The notes beneath the pieces are model-generated. The model had not been told where the DNA came from, did not search any database, and was given only the letters and a program-made list of their open reading frames with translations. From Alteripontixanthobacter maritimus (lineage in GTDB: Bacteria > Pseudomonadota > Alphaproteobacteria > Sphingomonadales > Sphingomonadaceae), in assembly GCF_003340475.1 (NCBI RefSeq), contig NZ_QBKA01000002.1, forward strand, positions 2,551,501 to 2,615,500: a DNA stretch of 64,000 bases, in the 5' to 3' direction. Below, in pieces: positions 8,851-18,086 of this stretch. The first letter of the stretch is position 1, and every line of letters begins with the position of its first letter. Position numbers and translations under genes: made by a program.

Positions 8851-10083
8851 CTACCGCGCCAGCTCGAACACCGCCGCCATGCCCTGACCGCCGCCGATGC
8901 ACATGGTTTCCAGCCCGAAACGCACGTGGCGGCGCTTCATTTCGTATGCCATATCAGCAAGGATACGCAGGCCGGTCGCGCCGATGGGGTGACCAAGCGA
9001 GATGCCCGATCCGTTGACGTTGACGAGATCGCGGCGCGAATCGTCATCGGCCCAGCCCCAACCCTTCATGACTGCGAGCGCCTGCGGCGCGAACGCCTCG
9101 TTCAGTTCGACAAGACCGATATCATCCCAGCTGCGTCTTCCGCGCGCGAACAGGCGGTCAACCGCCGGCACCGGGCCGATGCCCATGCGCGAGGGGTCAC
9201 ATCCGGCGGCAGCCCAGCTGTAGAACCATAGGATCGGAGTAAGGCCCAGTTCCTCGACCTTGTCCTCCGCCACCACCAGGCACCCGGCGGCGGCGTCGTT
9301 TTGCTGGCTGGCATTACCCGCGGTGACAACTGCGTCAGGATTGTCGCGTCCTTCGATGGCGCGCAGCTTCCCAAGCGTTTCCATGGTCGCATCGGTGCGA
9401 AAACCTTCATCGCGGACAAAGGAGATGGGATCGCCTTTGCGCTGCGGCACGTCGACCGGGACCAGCTGTTCGTCAAACTTCCCCGCATCCCATGCTGCGG
9501 CAGCGTTCTGATGACTGCGAACCGCAAAAGAGTCGGATGCCTCACGCGTGATGCCGTAATCCTGCGCCAGGTTCTCCGCGGTCTCGATCATGCCACTGAT
9601 AACGCCGAACCGTTCGATCGGCTGGCTCATCAACCGCCCGCGCGTCAAGCGGTCCCACAGCGCCATGTCGCCCATTCGCGCGCCGTGGCGGGCTTTCGTG
9701 GTGTAATGTTCCACGTTGGACATCGATTCCACGCCGCCTGCCAGCACGCAATCTGCCGCGCCGGTCTGCACCATCATCGCCGCATTGACGACCGCCTGCA
9801 GCCCGCTGCCGCAGCGCCGGTCCAGCTGATAACCGGGCACGGAGATCGGCATGCCCGCCGCCAGCCAGCTCCAGCGCCCGATGGCCGGCGCTTCGCCGCT
9901 ACCATACCCTTGGCTGAAGATCACATCGTCCACGCGTTCGGGATCGACGCCGCTTCGCTCCACCAGCGCTTTGATGATGATCGCCCCGAGCGCGCCAGCC
10001 TCCAGCGGGGCCAAGGTGCCAAGGAACTTGCCGACCGGCGTGCGAAGCGGAGTGCAGATGGCGGCGCGGCGGAGTGCGGTCAT
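8851..10083 (-). CDS. Acetyl-CoA C-acyltransferase (thiolase)
   Basis: A thiolase-fold enzyme of 410 residues that cleaves or forms 3-ketoacyl-CoA. The acyl-accepting cysteine is Cys91 in LDRRCGSG. The C-terminal catalytic motifs GHPIGATG (His) and CIGGGQG (second Cys) are intact. Its start overlaps the stop of the upstream CoA-transferase gene by ATGA, so the two are translationally coupled. With the CoA transferase and acyl-CoA dehydrogenase next door, it likely belongs to a fatty-acid or aromatic/terpenoid acyl-CoA catabolic route. The specific substrate is not evident. Confidence 0.9.
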   Translation of the reverse strand: MTALRRAAICTPLRTPVGKFLGTLAPLEAGALGAIIIKALVERSGVDPERVDDVIFSQGYGSGEAPAIGRWSWLAAGMPISVPGYQLDRRCGSGLQAVVNAAMMVQTGAADCVLAGGVESMSNVEHYTTKARHGARMGDMALWDRLTRGRLMSQPIERFGVISGMIETAENLAQDYGITREASDSFAVRSHQNAAAAWDAGKFDEQLVPVDVPQRKGDPISFVRDEGFRTDATMETLGKLRAIEGRDNPDAVVTAGNASQQNDAAAGCLVVAEDKVEELGLTPILWFYSWAAAGCDPSRMGIGPVPAVDRLFARGRRSWDDIGLVELNEAFAPQALAVMKGWGWADDDSRRDLVNVNGSGISLGHPIGATGLRILADMAYEMKRRHVRFGLETMCIGGGQGMAAVFELAR

Positions 10084-11312
10084 GTCGGTTTCCTGTCTGA
10101 AAGGCCCACGGTTCCTGCGTCGACCAGCGCGCCGATCTGGCCGGAGGATAGCCCCAGCCGTTCGGCGAGCACTTCTTCGCTATGCTGGCCGTTGTAAGGC
10201 GCGGCTTCGGGGTTACCACGATCCTGCGCGGGTATGTTGGCGATGGGGCCCGGGGCGGGATAGGCGAACCCGCTGGGATTGGCGGGGGAGGGGCCGAACA
10301 ACGGGTTGTTGGCAACCAGCTCAGGATCGGTCGAGGCTTCGTGCATAGTCCGGTATCTCTCGAACGTCGCACCCGCCTTACCAAGTGCCTGCGCAATGTT
10401 GGCATAATCCATCTTGCTCGCCCGATCCTGTACCAGTGCGAACAGCGCCTCGCGGTGGGTGAAGCGATTGTGGTCGCTGCGCGCGAAACTCACGCCTTCG
10501 CTGGCTTCAATGGCTGCGACACCATCGGCGATATCGAACGCGGCGATGGTTGCCGCCCACTGTTTGTGCGTTAGCGCGGCGACCATGAAGCGGATGTTGT
10601 CACGGCTGCGGAAATCGGTGCCGAACGCGCCCCAGATGGCGTTGCCAAGCCGCTGGCGATCATCGCCGCGATACAGCATTTCCGCCATCGCGCCGGAATT
10701 GGCGACCGTCCCCATCATAACATCGCCCAGCGGCACCCGCACCTCGCCGCCCCCGCCGGTCGCATCGCGGTGGCGCAGCGCCGCCATCAGCGCGAAGGCA
10801 GAATAGGCACCCGTGATGAAGTCCCATGCGGGCAGCACTTGGTTGACTGGCGGGGCGGTGTCAGCGCCCCATTCCGCCGGGCCGGTCATCAGCGGATATC
10901 CGCTCGCGGCGTTGACGGTAAAATCCATCGCCTGACGCCCGTCTGGCCAGCCCATGATACGCAAGGTGATCATGTCGGCGCGTTTTGCCGCCAGTTTTTC
11001 ATGGTCGAGGAAACTGCCATTCGGGATGTTGGTAATCAGCTGGCCGGTCGCGGCGGACAACTCCACCAGCAATTCGCGCCCCTCACTGCTGCGCAGGTCC
11101 AGCGCGACCGATTTCTTGGCCCGGTTGAGGTTTTCCCAAGCGAGCGAACGGCCCTCCTCGGTCAGCATATACCGGTCGTAATCCAGCCCGCCGCCGATCT
11201 GGTCCACCCGGATGACTTCGGCACCCATTTGCGCGAGATAAAGTCCGGCAGTAGGGGAAGCGACGAAGCTGGACGCTTCGATGATCGAGAGGTCGGAGAG
11301 AAGGTTATACAT
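10080..11312 (-). CDS. CaiB/BaiF family CoA transferase
   Basis: A family III CoA transferase (410 residues) moving CoA between carboxylic acids. The ATG at 11312 yields the classic N-terminus LLSDLSIIEASSFVASP with the GLYLAQMGAEVIRVD segment. An open frame extends further upstream into the structured repeat and is rejected as coding. The middle segment TGAYSAFALMAALRHR plus TGGGGEVRVPL is family-typical. It overlaps the thiolase gene by four bases. It is separated from the acyl-CoA dehydrogenase gene by a repeat copy, so whether they share a transcript is unclear. Confidence 0.88.
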   Translation of the reverse strand: MYNLLSDLSIIEASSFVASPTAGLYLAQMGAEVIRVDQIGGGLDYDRYMLTEEGRSLAWENLNRAKKSVALDLRSSEGRELLVELSAATGQLITNIPNGSFLDHEKLAAKRADMITLRIMGWPDGRQAMDFTVNAASGYPLMTGPAEWGADTAPPVNQVLPAWDFITGAYSAFALMAALRHRDATGGGGEVRVPLGDVMMGTVANSGAMAEMLYRGDDRQRLGNAIWGAFGTDFRSRDNIRFMVAALTHKQWAATIAAFDIADGVAAIEASEGVSFARSDHNRFTHREALFALVQDRASKMDYANIAQALGKAGATFERYRTMHEASTDPELVANNPLFGPSPANPSGFAYPAPGPIANIPAQDRGNPEAAPYNGQHSEEVLAERLGLSSGQIGALVDAGTVGLSDRKPT

Positions 11313-11315
11313 TTT

Positions 11316-11502
11316 TGTTTGGGGCCCTGCGGGCGGAACCCATCCGGGTTCCTTGCTTCCTCGCATAAGCTCGGGCGGCCGTTCGGCCTTGCGGTCCGCT
11401 GGTCGCGGACCGAACTTGCGCCAAGCTACATAGGTAGTCCCGTTTCCAGGTCACGGCAGTCATAGGCCCAAAGGACCGCCCGCAGCGAAGCGAGGATAGC
11501 CC
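11316..11502. repeat. Structured intergenic repeat, copy 2
   Basis: Second copy of the element at about 5042-5234, same orientation relative to the plus strand. Hairpins are GGAACCC-ATCC-GGGTTCC (11335-11352), GGCCG-TT-CGGCC and CGGTCCG-CTGGTCG-CGGACCG (11392-11412). The closing stem pairs CTGCGGGCGG with CCGCCCGCAG. Loop sequences are identical to copy 1, whereas stem bases differ on both sides in a compensated way. It sits between two minus-strand genes. Confidence 0.85.
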
Positions 11503-11528
11503 AGCCGTACTGACAGACACATCACCCC

Positions 11529-12707
11529 TCAACTCTCGGCCGCGAACTGCCGCAGCATGTTCTTCGCGATGACCAGCTGCAGGATCTGCGTGGTTCCTTC
11601 GTAAATGCGGTAGATGCGGCTGTCGCGGAAGAAGCGTTCGGCCTCGTATTCGGCCAGATAGCCCGCGCCGCCGTAGATCTGCACGCAGCGGTCTGCCACA
11701 CGGCCGCACATTTCGGATGCGAACATCTTGGCGGCAGCCGCCTTGATAATGGCGGGGCCATTATTAGCCTTGGCCGCGGCGTCGCGGATCATGCATTCAC
11801 TCGCGTAAATTTCCGCCTTGCTGTCGGCCAGCATGGCCTGGATCAATTGGAACTGGCTGATGGAATCGCCGAATGCCTTGCGTTCGGTCGAATATTTTAG
11901 CGCGCTGTCGAGGATGCGCTTGGCATAGCCGGCGCTGGCGGCGGCAACGGACAGGCGGCCATTATCGAGGCTCTGCATGGCGGTGGCGAAACCGCGGCCT
12001 TCCTCCCCACCCAGAAGCGCGCTGCCCGGCAGTTTGACATCATCGAAATACAGGTCGCCGATATGGCTGCCTTCCTGCCCCATCTTCTTGTCGGACTTGC
12101 CGCGCGCGATACCGTCGGTGTCCATTTCGACGAGGAAGGCGCTGACATGGGCGTTCTTGGCCTGATTGTCTTTCTCCGTGCGCGCCATGATCAGGCCGAT
12201 CTTCGCAAACGGGGCGTTGGTGATGTAGCGTTTCGCACCGTTCAGCACGTAACCATTGCCGCTGCGCGTGGCGGTGGTCTGCATCGCTGCGCTGTCCGAT
12301 CCGCTGCCCGGTTCGGTCAGGCCGAAACAGGCGATTTCGCCCGCTGCCAGCCGGGGCAGATACTCCGCCTTTTGTTCGTCGGTGCCGTTTTTCTTGATGG
12401 CGGAACACACCATGCCGAGGTTGATGGAGGTCAGGCTGCGATATGCCGGAAGCGCATAGCTGAGCACGCGGATCGCCTCGACATATTGCGGCACGTTCAT
12501 GCCTGCACCACCATACTCCTCCGGCATAGTGAGTCCGAACAGGCCCATGCCGCGCATTTCGTCCTGCAGATCCTCGGGGATCATATTGTCTGCGATGACC
12601 TGCGATTCGGCAGGGATAAGCCGTTCGCGCACATAGCGCTGGAGCTGCTCGATGAACTGGTCGAAAGTCTCGGCGTCCATGCCGTTTTCAGATGGGATGG
12701 CGGTCAT
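11529..12707 (-). CDS. Acyl-CoA dehydrogenase
   Basis: A 392-residue FAD enzyme introducing the alpha-beta double bond in acyl-CoA and passing electrons to ETF. Signature 1 (CFGLTEPGSGSD) and the C-terminal catalytic region YRIYEGTTQI are present. The N-terminal helical domain, beta domain and C-terminal helical domain have normal lengths. The start at 12707 overlaps the stop of the upstream lipoprotein gene by ATGA. Chain-length preference cannot be inferred. Confidence 0.92.
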   Translation of the reverse strand: MTAIPSENGMDAETFDQFIEQLQRYVRERLIPAESQVIADNMIPEDLQDEMRGMGLFGLTMPEEYGGAGMNVPQYVEAIRVLSYALPAYRSLTSINLGMVCSAIKKNGTDEQKAEYLPRLAAGEIACFGLTEPGSGSDSAAMQTTATRSGNGYVLNGAKRYITNAPFAKIGLIMARTEKDNQAKNAHVSAFLVEMDTDGIARGKSDKKMGQEGSHIGDLYFDDVKLPGSALLGGEEGRGFATAMQSLDNGRLSVAAASAGYAKRILDSALKYSTERKAFGDSISQFQLIQAMLADSKAEIYASECMIRDAAAKANNGPAIIKAAAAKMFASEMCGRVADRCVQIYGGAGYLAEYEAERFFRDSRIYRIYEGTTQILQLVIAKNMLRQFAAES

Positions 12708-12979
12708 GGGGCAAGCTCCTCCGGCGTGGCTTCTGGGTCAGGATTTGTGGCGTCATGGTTTGTTTCAACGGAACCTTGTTCAGGCGCGTTACCGACGACC
12801 GCCGGGTCGAGCCGTCCGGCCTCGACCATCTCGGCCGCCTCGTCCAGCGCGCGCGCTTCGCCCACGGTCACGCCGCCTTCGCCAGGATCGGTATCGGCCG
12901 GGCCGCATGCGGCGACGAAGATTGTTGCGGTAAGGGCGGCGCACATGCGCGCGCGGCGAGCAGTCGAGAACGGTTTCAT
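12704..12979 (-). CDS. Small predicted lipoprotein
   Basis: A 91-residue protein with a signal peptide ending in the lipobox FVAACGPA and a polar, Asp/Glu/Pro-rich mature chain without recognisable domains. It starts at the ATG at 12979. Its last bases overlap the acyl-CoA dehydrogenase start (ATGA), so it may be cotranslated with it. No family recognised. Confidence 0.62.
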   Translation of the reverse strand: MKPFSTARRARMCAALTATIFVAACGPADTDPGEGGVTVGEARALDEAAEMVEAGRLDPAVVGNAPEQGSVETNHDATNPDPEATPEELAP

Positions 12980-13004
12980 TCACCGCACTCTATTGCCGTT
13001 TGGA

Positions 13005-13048
13005 CAAAAGAAAAGGCGGACGAAGCACCCCATGATGCTGCGTCCGCC
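13005..13048 (-). terminator. Intrinsic terminator of the 13,086-13,496 lipoprotein gene
   Basis: Stem GGCGGACG/CGTCCGCC (13015-13022 with 13041-13048) with inner GCA/TGC pairs. Read on the minus strand it is followed by a T-rich run (plus-strand aaaagaaaa, 13006-13014). Confidence 0.8.
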
Positions 13049-13085
13049 CTGTTTCTGCGATGCCGTAACGGCAACGGTGTTATTC

Positions 13086-13496
13086 TTACCGGTTCACCCG
13101 TTCAGCCTGCGAGCCGTTCACCGCACTTTGCATGTCCTGCGCATTGTCGCGTGCTTCTTCGCGGACCCGGTCGGTAGTGTCCCGGGCAGCCGCGGCAGCT
13201 GCTGCCTGCGCGCGAGCGGCGACGTCCTGCGCCTGTGTACCGGCGGCTTCTGCGCGGTCGATCTGGCGTTCCGTGACGACTGCTTCATTTGCAGTCGTGG
13301 CCGGAGCGACTGAGGTGTTGGAAGCATCCGCGTCCAGATCTTCGACCGGCTCTTCCTCCACAGTTTCGAGCGCCACGTCGGCGGGCATTTCGACCGTATC
13401 GGCTTCGGCTTCAACCGAGGCATCATCGGTATCGCCGCACGCAGCCAATACCAGCGCGAGGGAAGAGATGGCGGTAATTTTCAACGCAAACTTCAT
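13086..13496 (-). CDS. Alanine/glutamate-rich lipoprotein
   Basis: A 136-residue protein. The start at 13496 gives a signal peptide with lipobox LVLAACGD. The mature part begins with an acidic stretch (DDASVEAEADTVEMP) and ends in an Ala/Arg/Asp-rich segment rich in heptad-like spacing, possibly helical. A longer open frame to 13583 lacks a signal peptide and is disfavoured. A terminator follows. Function unknown. Confidence 0.7.
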   Translation of the reverse strand: MKFALKITAISSLALVLAACGDTDDASVEAEADTVEMPADVALETVEEEPVEDLDADASNTSVAPATTANEAVVTERQIDRAEAAGTQAQDVAARAQAAAAAAARDTTDRVREEARDNAQDMQSAVNGSQAERVNR

Positions 13497-13684
13497 GGGA
13501 CTGACCCTTTTTACCAAATGCCGCCTCCATGCTGGCTGGCGGCTTCGCAAACGCTGAATAGCGCAAGCACAACCGGCAATCAAAGGGAATGCGTTATGTC
13601 ACCTGTTCGCGTTACGGAGGAGGGTATGGGATAAGCGGTGGCGCAGACGTTTCATCGCGCCGTCCCATCTGTCAAAGCGCCAGA

Positions 13685-15553
13685 ATGGACAACGCGCCCG
13701 GCACCACTGCACCCCTGACCACAGGCGAGAACGCCGGTGCCGATGCCGGAGCTAGCGCGAATTTCGCGCCGCTTACTCTGGACGCCGCGCGTGCACGATT
13801 GCGCGAATTGTTCGGATTTACCGGTTTTCGCGGTCGGCAGGAGGATGTGCTTGCTCGCGTGCTGGCGCGGCAGTCCACCCTGGCGGTCATGCCCACCGGT
13901 GCAGGCAAATCGCTGACCTACCAATTGCCCGCCACCATGATGCACGGGACCTGCATCGTGATCAGCCCACTGATCGCGCTGATGCATGATCAGCTGCGTT
14001 CCGCCCGCGCCAATGGCATCCGTGCGGCCACGCTGACCAGCGCGGATGCCGACTGGCGAGAAACGCAGGACGCGTTCCGGAATGGCGAGCTGGACCTGCT
14101 GTATGTCGCGCCCGAACGCGCCAGCCAGCAGGGGTTTCGCAATCTGATTTCCGCCGCGCCGCTATGCATGTTCGCCATCGACGAGGCGCATTGTGTGTCC
14201 GAATGGGGCCACGATTTCCGCCCCGATTATCGCCAGCTCCGCCCGATGATGAACGCCTTTCCGGATGTGCCCCGGCTGGCGCTGACGGCTACCGCCGATG
14301 CCCACACCCGCGGCGACATCATGGCCCAGCTGGGAATTCCCGATGACGGGCTGGTCATCGCAGGTTTCGATCGGCCCAATATCCGCTACGCTATCGATCA
14401 CCGCGATAGCGTCTCTCGCCAGCTGACTAATTTGATGGCCGCGCATCCCGGCCCAGGCATCGTGTACGCCCCTACCCGCCGCAAGGTTGAGGACATTGCT
14501 GAGAAGTTGGCGGCGGCAACCGGCCGCCCGGTTCGCCCGTATCACGCCGGGCTTGATCCCGAAGTCCGGCAGGCCAATCAGGCCGCTTTCGTCGAGTCCG
14601 AAGACATGGTGATCGTGGCCACTATTGCGTTCGGAATGGGCATCGACAAACCCGATGTGCGCTTCGTTGCCCATGTCGGCATCCCCAAATCAATCGAGGC
14701 CTATTACCAGGAAACGGGCCGTGCGGGCCGTGACGGCGATCCGGCGCAAGCCGCGATGTTCTGGGGCGCAGGCGATTTCGCGCAGGCCCGGCAGCGGCTG
14801 GGCGAGCTCGATGAAAGCCGCCAGCAATCCGAACGCACGCGGCTGGATGCGCTCGCCGGACTGGTGGAAACGCCGGGTTGCCGCCGGGCGGTATTGCTGC
14901 GCCATTTCGGTGAGGACCCGCCCGAACGCTGTGGCAATTGCGACAATTGCATCGAAGCGCCGGCAGTGGCCGATGTGACGCAGCTGGCGCGCAAATTGCT
15001 TTCCGCCGTTTATCGCACGGGACAAAGCTTCGGCTTCGGCCATCTGGCCAAGGTGCTGACCGGCAATGAAGACGAACGCGTGCGCCAGCGCGGGCATGAC
15101 AAATTGAGCGTGTTCGGCATTGTGGACGGGGATGATGCGGTTCTACTGCAACCGCTGAGCCGGGCATTGCAAGCGCGTGGCTCGCTTGTTTCGACCGAGC
15201 ATGGCGGGCTGGCGCTGGGCGGTGATGCGCGCGACATCCTGACCGGCGGACAAACGGTCGAAATGGTGATGCCGCCCAAGCGTGCACGGCGATCCGGCGG
15301 ACGCGGACGGCGCGGCGCGAACGAGGCCAATCCGATCGGCGATCCGTTGTTCGAGGCGTTGCGCGATTTGCGTCGCACGCTCGCAAGCGAGGCGCAAGTC
15401 CCGCCTTATCTCGTATTCGGTGACGCGGCGTTGCGCGAAATGGTCAAGGCGCGCCCCACGACGGTGGCGGAGTTTGGGCAAATCAGCGGTGTGGGGGCGA
15501 AGAAGCTGGACGCATTCGGCGATGCATTCCTGGCGGTCATCCGGCAATATTGA
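13685..15553 (+). CDS. recQ: ATP-dependent DNA helicase RecQ
   Basis: A 3'-5' SF2 DNA helicase for recombination and replication-fork repair. The 622-residue protein has motif I MPTGAGKSLTYQ, DEAH-box FAIDEAHCVSEWGHDFRPDY, motif III LALTATAD and motif VI QETGRAGRDG. It also has the zinc-binding CGNCDNC, the RQC winged-helix region and a C-terminal HRDC domain (LFEALRDLRR to the end). The ATG at 13685 is preferred; the frame is open back to 13589, but those residues look non-coding. It follows a divergent lipoprotein gene. Confidence 0.93.
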   Translation: MDNAPGTTAPLTTGENAGADAGASANFAPLTLDAARARLRELFGFTGFRGRQEDVLARVLARQSTLAVMPTGAGKSLTYQLPATMMHGTCIVISPLIALMHDQLRSARANGIRAATLTSADADWRETQDAFRNGELDLLYVAPERASQQGFRNLISAAPLCMFAIDEAHCVSEWGHDFRPDYRQLRPMMNAFPDVPRLALTATADAHTRGDIMAQLGIPDDGLVIAGFDRPNIRYAIDHRDSVSRQLTNLMAAHPGPGIVYAPTRRKVEDIAEKLAAATGRPVRPYHAGLDPEVRQANQAAFVESEDMVIVATIAFGMGIDKPDVRFVAHVGIPKSIEAYYQETGRAGRDGDPAQAAMFWGAGDFAQARQRLGELDESRQQSERTRLDALAGLVETPGCRRAVLLRHFGEDPPERCGNCDNCIEAPAVADVTQLARKLLSAVYRTGQSFGFGHLAKVLTGNEDERVRQRGHDKLSVFGIVDGDDAVLLQPLSRALQARGSLVSTEHGGLALGGDARDILTGGQTVEMVMPPKRARRSGGRGRRGANEANPIGDPLFEALRDLRRTLASEAQVPPYLVFGDAALREMVKARPTTVAEFGQISGVGAKKLDAFGDAFLAVIRQY

Positions 15554-15577
15554 CAAACTGCCGGCTCCTGATAAATA

Positions 15578-15596
15578 TGATATCATAATTATATCA
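15578..15596. promoter_or_regulatory. Paired ATATCA elements ahead of the SPFH operon
   Basis: TGATAT (15578-15583) and ATATCA (15591-15596) form an inverted repeat, and ATATCA also recurs as a direct repeat 11 bases apart. The site ends 12 bases before the SPFH start. This spacing suits a ribbon-helix-helix repressor such as the Arc-type protein encoded in the same operon. The link is inferred. Confidence 0.45.
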
Positions 15597-15608
15597 GGAG
15601 CAGAAACT

Positions 15609-16547
15609 ATGTCCGACACTCAATCCGCCCCGGTGCCGCGCGCGAAAGGCGCGATGAACGTCAGCGAGGAAAGGCCGTCCAGTACTTTTAACGGCTATAT
15701 GATGTTGCTGGTGCTACTTGGTGTGGCGGCGATCGGCTTCCTCATTATGTGGGCCGGTTTTCCGGGTGTCGGGGCTGGTAAGGGTACCAAGCTGCTGTTT
15801 GCCGGATCGATCGTCGGTACGATCCTTGCGCTGTGTCTCGTTGCCGCGGGCTTCTTCATGATCCAGCCCAATCAGGCCGCCGCAATTACGCTGTTCGGCG
15901 AATATCGCGGCAGCGAACGGACCGAGGGTTTGCGCTGGGTATGGCCATGGATGATGCGCCAGAAAGTGTCCGTCCGGGCGCGTAACGTGCATTCGGACCG
16001 GGTCAAGATCAACGATCTGCGCGGCAATCCCATCGAAATTGCCTGCAATGTGGTGTGGCGCGTGGTCGATACCGCGCAGGCTAGCTTCGATGTCGACGAC
16101 TATAAGGAATTCGTGAACATCCAGATCGAGGCAGGTCTGCGCACTGTCGGTTCGCGCCATCCCTATGACGATTTCGAAGGCGAAGCAGTAACACTGCGCG
16201 GCGGCGCGGAAACCATCAATCGCGAATTGCTGGAAGAACTGAACGAACGCCTTCGTGTCGCCGGCATCCTGGTGGATGAGGCGGGCCTTACGCACCTTGC
16301 CTACGCGCCGGAAATTGCCAGTGCCATGCTGCGCCGCCAGCAAGCAGAAGCCGTGGTGGCCGCGCGCAAGACCGTCGTGATCGGTGCGGTCGGTATGGTG
16401 GACGATGCGCTGACCAAGCTGTCCGACGATGGCATTGTGGAAATGGACGACGAACGCCGCGCGGCCATGGTGTCGAACCTGATGGTGGTGCTGTGCAGCG
16501 ACCGTGACGCACAGCCGGTGGTGAATTCCGGCTCGCTCTACCAGTAG
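15609..16547 (+). CDS. SPFH/Band 7 domain membrane protein
   Basis: A 312-residue protein with two N-terminal membrane helices (about residues 30-50 and 62-84) followed by an SPFH (stomatin/prohibitin) domain beginning [18 protein letters not shown]. Such proteins form ring-like membrane scaffolds, often linked to proteolysis or membrane microdomains. The ATG at 15609 follows the ribosome-binding site caggagc. It heads an apparent operon with the Arc-type regulator, an exported hydrolase and a small membrane protein, so an envelope-lipid role is plausible but not shown. Confidence 0.85.
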   Translation: MSDTQSAPVPRAKGAMNVSEERPSSTFNGYMMLLVLLGVAAIGFLIMWAGFPGVGAGKGTKLLFAGSIVGTILALCLVAAGFFMIQPNQAAAITLFGEYRGSERTEGLRWVWPWMMRQKVSVRARNVHSDRVKINDLRGNPIEIACNVVWRVVDTAQASFDVDDYKEFVNIQIEAGLRTVGSRHPYDDFEGEAVTLRGGAETINRELLEELNERLRVAGILVDEAGLTHLAYAPEIASAMLRRQQAEAVVAARKTVVIGAVGMVDDALTKLSDDGIVEMDDERRAAMVSNLMVVLCSDRDAQPVVNSGSLYQ

Positions 16548-16571
16548 GCGGAAGGTCGCGCGCGTTCATTT

Positions 16572-16790
16572 ATGGCGAAAAAACCCCAGAAGAAGGCCTT
16601 TGCCCTGCGGCTCGATCCGGCAGTCCATGCCGCGATCGAGCGGCTGGCCGCGACTGAATTGCGTTCCGCCAACGCGCAAATCGAGATGATGCTGCGCGAT
16701 GCCCTAAAGACCCGTGGAATAGATGTACCGACAAGCAAGCCCGCCCGGCGGGGGCGTCCGCCCAAACCAGAAACCGATGCAAAGGAATGA
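16572..16790 (+). CDS. Arc family ribbon-helix-helix DNA-binding protein
   Basis: A 72-residue protein. Residues 6-50 form a ribbon-helix-helix fold: strand KKAFALRLDPAVHAAIERL, then a helix with NAQIEMMLRDAL. The basic C-terminal tail (ARRGRPPKP) resembles an AT-hook. It lies 24 bases after the SPFH gene and 4 bases before the hydrolase gene. It could regulate the operon through the ATATCA elements upstream. It is not obviously an antitoxin because no toxin gene flanks it. Confidence 0.82.
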   Translation: MAKKPQKKAFALRLDPAVHAAIERLAATELRSANAQIEMMLRDALKTRGIDVPTSKPARRGRPPKPETDAKE

Positions 16791-16794
16791 CCCG

Positions 16795-17757
16795 ATGGAT
16801 ATTACCAAAGCTGCAATCGCAACAATTGCCCTTATGTCGAGCAGCGTTCTGATGGCGCATGACGCCCGGCCTATCACCGCTGCAGGACCGGACGGCGAAC
16901 TTGCCGGAACGCTTCTTGCTCCAGCCGAAGGCAAGCCGCTGGTGCTGATAATCCCTGGCTCTGGACCGACCGACCGCGATGGCAACAGCCCGCTTGGCAT
17001 AAGCGCCTCGACCTATCGGATGTTGGCAGAGGATCTGGCGGCGCGCGGTATCGGGTCCCTCAGAATCGACAAGCGCGGAATGTTCGGCAGCGCGGCAGCG
17101 GTAAAGGACGCCAACGCGGTTACGATCGACGATTATGTTCAGGATATCGCTGCATGGATTGCCGCCGCCCGCATGGAAACGAGTGCGGAATGCATCTGGC
17201 TGGCCGGGCATAGCGAGGGTGGTCTGGTAGCGCTTTCGGCAGCTGGCGAAGTGGACAACCTGTGCGGTCTCATACTGATCGCCGCACCAGGCCGGCCGCT
17301 GGGCATGATAATGCGCGAACAGTTTACAGCCAACCCGATGAACGCGCCGATCCTGCCGGATGCCATGGCGGCGATCGATGCGCTGGAAGCCGGCGAGCGG
17401 GTGGATGTCAGTGCAATGCATCCGGCGCTGCAGGGGGTGTTCGCACCGCAAGTGCAGGGGTTTCTGATCGACCTGTTTGCGCGCGATCCGGCTGCGCTGA
17501 TTGCGGATACCGATTTGCCGGTACTGATCGTGCAGGGTGAAGCCGACATTCAAGTTGCGAGTGCCGATGCAAAAGCGCTTTCTACCGCGCAACCCGTTGC
17601 GCGATTTGCCAGCCTGCCCGGCGTAAATCATGTGCTGAAAGATGTGGGGAATGCCGACCGGGCGCAGAATATGGCCAGCTATGCCAATCCGGAACTACCC
17701 ATCGCCCCAACTGTAACCGTTGCCATCGCCGACTTCGTTTTGGACCAACAGGAGTAG
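16795..17757 (+). CDS. Exported alpha/beta hydrolase
   Basis: A 320-residue serine hydrolase with an N-terminal signal peptide (TIALMSSSVLMAHA-like) and nucleophile elbow LAGHSEGG (Ser about residue 140). The oxyanion region IPGSGPTDRDGN precedes it. Late motifs are LIVQGEADIQV (acid) and LPGVNHVLK (His). It resembles the periplasmic hydrolases annotated only as alpha/beta hydrolase family. It sits third in the SPFH operon. Substrate unknown. Confidence 0.85.
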   Translation: MDITKAAIATIALMSSSVLMAHDARPITAAGPDGELAGTLLAPAEGKPLVLIIPGSGPTDRDGNSPLGISASTYRMLAEDLAARGIGSLRIDKRGMFGSAAAVKDANAVTIDDYVQDIAAWIAAARMETSAECIWLAGHSEGGLVALSAAGEVDNLCGLILIAAPGRPLGMIMREQFTANPMNAPILPDAMAAIDALEAGERVDVSAMHPALQGVFAPQVQGFLIDLFARDPAALIADTDLPVLIVQGEADIQVASADAKALSTAQPVARFASLPGVNHVLKDVGNADRAQNMASYANPELPIAPTVTVAIADFVLDQQE

Positions 17758-17761
17758 ATCG

Positions 17762-18040
17762 ATGAGCGGGTTCTTCGAGGAAGGCGACTGGTTCGCACCC
17801 AAACGGTTCGGTTACGGAGCGGGTATGCCGATCGCGTGGCAGGGCTGGGTGCTGCTTGGCGGGTTCATCGCGCTGGCGATCGGCGCGGGACTGCTGGCGG
17901 AGTACATTCCCGATATCGGTCCTGTCATCGCCTTGGCAGTACTGATTCCTGCCACCATCGTCTTCCTTGTCATAGCTGCGCGGCGAACCAGAGGCGGTTG
18001 GCGCTGGCGCTGGGGTTTGCGCAACAAAGACAGCGAGTAA
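17762..18040 (+). CDS. Small membrane protein of the SPFH operon
   Basis: A 92-residue protein with an N-terminal soluble part (FFEEGDWFAPKRFGYG) and two membrane helices (about 26-46 and 52-69), then a basic Trp/Arg-rich tail. It starts 4 bases after the hydrolase stop. No named family; its position suggests a link to the membrane role of the SPFH protein. Confidence 0.68.
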   Translation: MSGFFEEGDWFAPKRFGYGAGMPIAWQGWVLLGGFIALAIGAGLLAEYIPDIGPVIALAVLIPATIVFLVIAARRTRGGWRWRWGLRNKDSE

Positions 18041-18086
18041 ATCTGGCTTAGCGCCCCGTTAACCCTTTTCCCGTAAGCCGGGCAGT

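Noticed and set aside
9301-10197. 298-codon plus-strand frame opposite the thiolase gene
   Set aside because: No domain or ribosome-binding site; the thiolase on the other strand has all catalytic motifs.
11305-11709. Minus-strand frame sharing a peptide (FGPMTAV) with one near 5,200
   Set aside because: The shared peptide comes from translating the structured repeat, not from a conserved protein.
12063-13313. 416-codon plus-strand frame opposite the acyl-CoA dehydrogenase
   Set aside because: Cys/His/Arg-rich antisense artefact spanning several minus-strand genes.
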